Shown: positions 62,302 to 64,000 of the stretch, one piece after another
Position numbering within the stretch: the first letter of the stretch is position 1
How the letters are laid out: every line of letters begins with the position of its first letter
Source of the DNA: Stieleria marina
GTDB taxonomy: Bacteria > Planctomycetota > Planctomycetia > Pirellulales > Pirellulaceae
Length of the DNA stretch: 64,000 nt
NCBI GenBank assembly: GCA_007741555.1
Contig: CP036526.1
Span: 992,001-1,056,000 of the forward strand
Reading direction: 5' to 3'
Translations under genes and position numbers: made by a program
Notes under the pieces: generated by a model
Databases searched by the model: none
What the model saw: the letters and a program-made list of their open reading frames with translations, nothing else
What the model was told of the DNA's origin: nothing

Positions 62302-63663
62302 TTACGACGAGAGGCGTTTGGCGATTTCGTCTTTGACGGCGTTTGCGTCGGCTGGCAGATGCACCGCGGGGTTGGCGTACTGGCTGTTGACGTCCTTGAG
62401 AGTTTGCTCGTGGTAGCCGACTTTGAAATCTGTGAACTTCAATCCGTGGGCGGTGCTGATCACGACTGTTTTGTCGCTGGATTTGATCACGCCTTTTTTG
62501 ATCAGCTTGGTCAGCACGGCCAACGCAACGCCGGTGTGCGGGCACGTGAACATGCCTGTCAGGTCGGCGTGGGCGGATGCGTCGGCGAGTTCGTCTTCGC
62601 TCGCTTGTTCGACGATGCCGTCGGTTTCTTGAACCGCTTTGACGGCTTTGACATAGCTGACTGGGTCACCGATGCGGATGGCGTTTGCCAGCGTGTCTTG
62701 GGCCGTCATCGTGATTTTGTCTTTGAATCCGTTCTTATAAGATTCGTAGAAGGGATTGGCTTTTTGTGCTTGGGCGGCCACCAGTCGCGGCATGCGGTTG
62801 ATCAAGCCTAGGTCCAGCATTAGTTGGAAGCCTTTGTGCAGGGCACTGATGTTGCCGAGGTTTCCGACCGGGATGATGATCCAGTCGGGAACTTCCCATT
62901 CAAACTGCCGGACGATTTCGATGCCGACTGTTTTTTGGCCTTCGATACGAAGGCTGTTCATTGAGTTGGCTAAGTAGATGGAATTGTCCTTGGTGACCTC
63001 TTGGACAATTTTCATGCAGCCATCAAAGTCCGTGTCTAGCGCCAGGACGTGCGCTCCGTTGGCGACCGGTTGGATCAGTTGCGCCGTACTGACTTTGCCA
63101 GCGGGCAAAAAGATCACGGCGGGGATTCCGGCGTACGCAGCATACGCTGCCAGTGCGGCACTGGTGTCGCCGGTGCTGGCGCAAGCGACGGCTTCGACGC
63201 TGCTGCCTTGAGCCATCATTTGTTTGACGACGCTGACCAAGACGGTCATGCCCAAGTCTTTGAAGCTTCCGGTGTGAGAGTTGCCGCAGAGTTTGATCCA
63301 CAGATCCGGCACGCCGAGTTGTTTGCCCAGGCGTTCGGCCCAGAACAGATTCGTGTTTCCCTCGAACATGCTGACGACGTTTTCATCGGCCAGCGACGGA
63401 ATCACCCATTCTCGCATGCCCCAGACGCCGCTGCCGTGTGGCCACACGGAGGTGCTGGCTCGGGAATCAAAGAGAGCTTGCCATTGGTAGGCGTTTTTCT
63501 TTTTCAGGGGTTCTCGTTCGTGATGGACTTCCAGCAAGTTGCCGCAGGTGGGACACGTGTAGATGACGTCGTAGATCGAGTGCTTGGCCGAGCAGCCAGC
63601 GACGCAGCGGAAATAGACGGTCGAATTCTCGAGAGCCGCGGAGGCTTCTACAACGGACGACAT
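62302..63663 (-). CDS. thrC: Threonine synthase
   Basis: The 453-aa PLP enzyme makes threonine from O-phosphohomoserine. The N-terminus has a zinc-ribbon pattern (Cys20, Cys24, Cys37, Cys40), then [15 protein letters not shown] and the PLP Lys135 in [33 protein letters not shown], and the phosphate-binding [10 protein letters not shown]. Full length and start ATG at 63663. Upstream of dapB on the same strand, both serving aspartate-family amino acids. Confidence 0.95.
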   Translation of the reverse strand: MSSVVEASAALENSTVYFRCVAGCSAKHSIYDVIYTCPTCGNLLEVHHEREPLKKKNAYQWQALFDSRASTSVWPHGSGVWGMREWVIPSLADENVVSMFEGNTNLFWAERLGKQLGVPDLWIKLCGNSHTGSFKDLGMTVLVSVVKQMMAQGSSVEAVACASTGDTSAALAAYAAYAGIPAVIFLPAGKVSTAQLIQPVANGAHVLALDTDFDGCMKIVQEVTKDNSIYLANSMNSLRIEGQKTVGIEIVRQFEWEVPDWIIIPVGNLGNISALHKGFQLMLDLGLINRMPRLVAAQAQKANPFYESYKNGFKDKITMTAQDTLANAIRIGDPVSYVKAVKAVQETDGIVEQASEDELADASAHADLTGMFTCPHTGVALAVLTKLIKKGVIKSSDKTVVISTAHGLKFTDFKVGYHEQTLKDVNSQYANPAVHLPADANAVKDEIAKRLSS

Positions 63664-64000
63664 GATGGGTTCCTGGTTAACAGTTGATGTGCTGCGTCAT
63701 TATGTTCGGCGCGGCGGCGATGGCAAAGGGCGAGCGTGAAACTGCGACGTTCAGGCAGGGCTCTTTGGCAGGTCCGAAAGACTTACATCGGCAGTTTGAG
63801 GGCAAAAATGGACGCAGATTTCGCTCAAGTTGCCCCGCAAATCATCGGATTCGCCTGGGCATCGATCGATTCGGGCCGTAGTTTAGCCGTAGTCTTCCCA
63901 GGCCCTGGGAAGACACTGTGTGTAGGCAACCACGTCTGAATTGTCATTCCTGGCCACGATGAATGCCCTGATCAGGGAATCAATGACGCTCGGGACTGAC
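63664..64000. other. Region upstream of thrC with no recognised gene
   Basis: 337 bases up to the window edge. Two short plus-strand frames exist (from 63684 and 63736) without recognisable motifs. It should contain the thrC promoter on the minus strand, which I could not define. Confidence 0.35.

Noticed and set aside
63684-63939. Short overlapping frames upstream of thrC
   Set aside because: No motif, no ribosome binding site and two competing frames; left as unassigned intergenic sequence.

Overview
This window looks like chromosomal DNA of a Planctomycete, most likely a Pirellulaceae member close to Rhodopirellula. This is inferred from gene content, not from a database search: a DUF1800/DUF1501 pair with a Tat signal, two PEP-CTERM proteins, tandem DUF1080 (3-keto-disaccharide hydrolase-like) domains, a sulfotransferase, a lone cytochrome c protein, and a type II secretion operon of unusual order. 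Genes are dense, on both strands, with many start/stop overlaps. I saw no rRNA, tRNA, CRISPR array, transposase or prophage.

Layout. 1-8.1 kb: the 3' end of ispH, a TPR lipoprotein, a PEP-CTERM metalloprotease, a small Val/Pro/His/Tyr-rich exported protein, a decayed rtcB copy, then DUF1800 and DUF1501 proteins. 8.2-20.5 kb: a tightly packed type II secretion operon in the order D-E-F-G-H-I-J-K-C(like)-L-M, followed by a TPR lipoprotein. 20.6-24.7 kb: a second PEP-CTERM protein, the intact RNA ligase rtcB with a GNRA-capped hairpin and T-run just upstream, a cytochrome P450 and a small unknown protein. 24.7-27.3 kb (minus): tandem DUF1080 lipoprotein and sulfotransferase. 27.7-31.8 kb: MazG-like protein, large membrane protein, ABC ATPase, and a short Rdx/SelW-like gene with an in-frame TGA in its CxxU motif. 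31.8-35.8 kb (minus): holA and a large Pro/Gln-rich exported protein. 36-43.7 kb: mnmG, a two-component pair whose regulator has its DNA-binding domain before the receiver, gatA and gatB. 43.8-46.7 kb: a lipoprotein of Ig/CarboxypepD-like character and two membrane proteins. 46.8-50.1 kb (minus): hisD, hisC, hisB. 50.3-56.9 kb: threonine aldolase, glycosyltransferase-like membrane protein, di-heme cytochrome, TPP riboswitch and thiC. 57.1-63.7 kb: a BacNav-like cation channel, an MFS transporter (minus), a fatty acid desaturase, and a minus-strand amino acid cluster with dapB and thrC.

The most striking item is the candidate selenoprotein at 31534-31770. It encodes a complete SelW/Rdx-type protein only if the internal TGA is read as selenocysteine, and a short hairpin with an AG-starting apical loop lies 16 nt after that TGA, as expected of a bacterial SECIS. 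Other notable points are the decayed rtcB duplicate at 3843-4080 that preserves the hairpin found upstream of intact rtcB, two families of intergenic palindromes (family B repeatedly supplies the stop codon of the gene before it), and the reversed-order response regulator.

Functionally the window mixes housekeeping genes (isoprenoid, histidine, lysine/threonine and thiamine synthesis, tRNA modification, tRNA-dependent amidation, replication clamp loader) with envelope and secretion functions typical of Planctomycetes.
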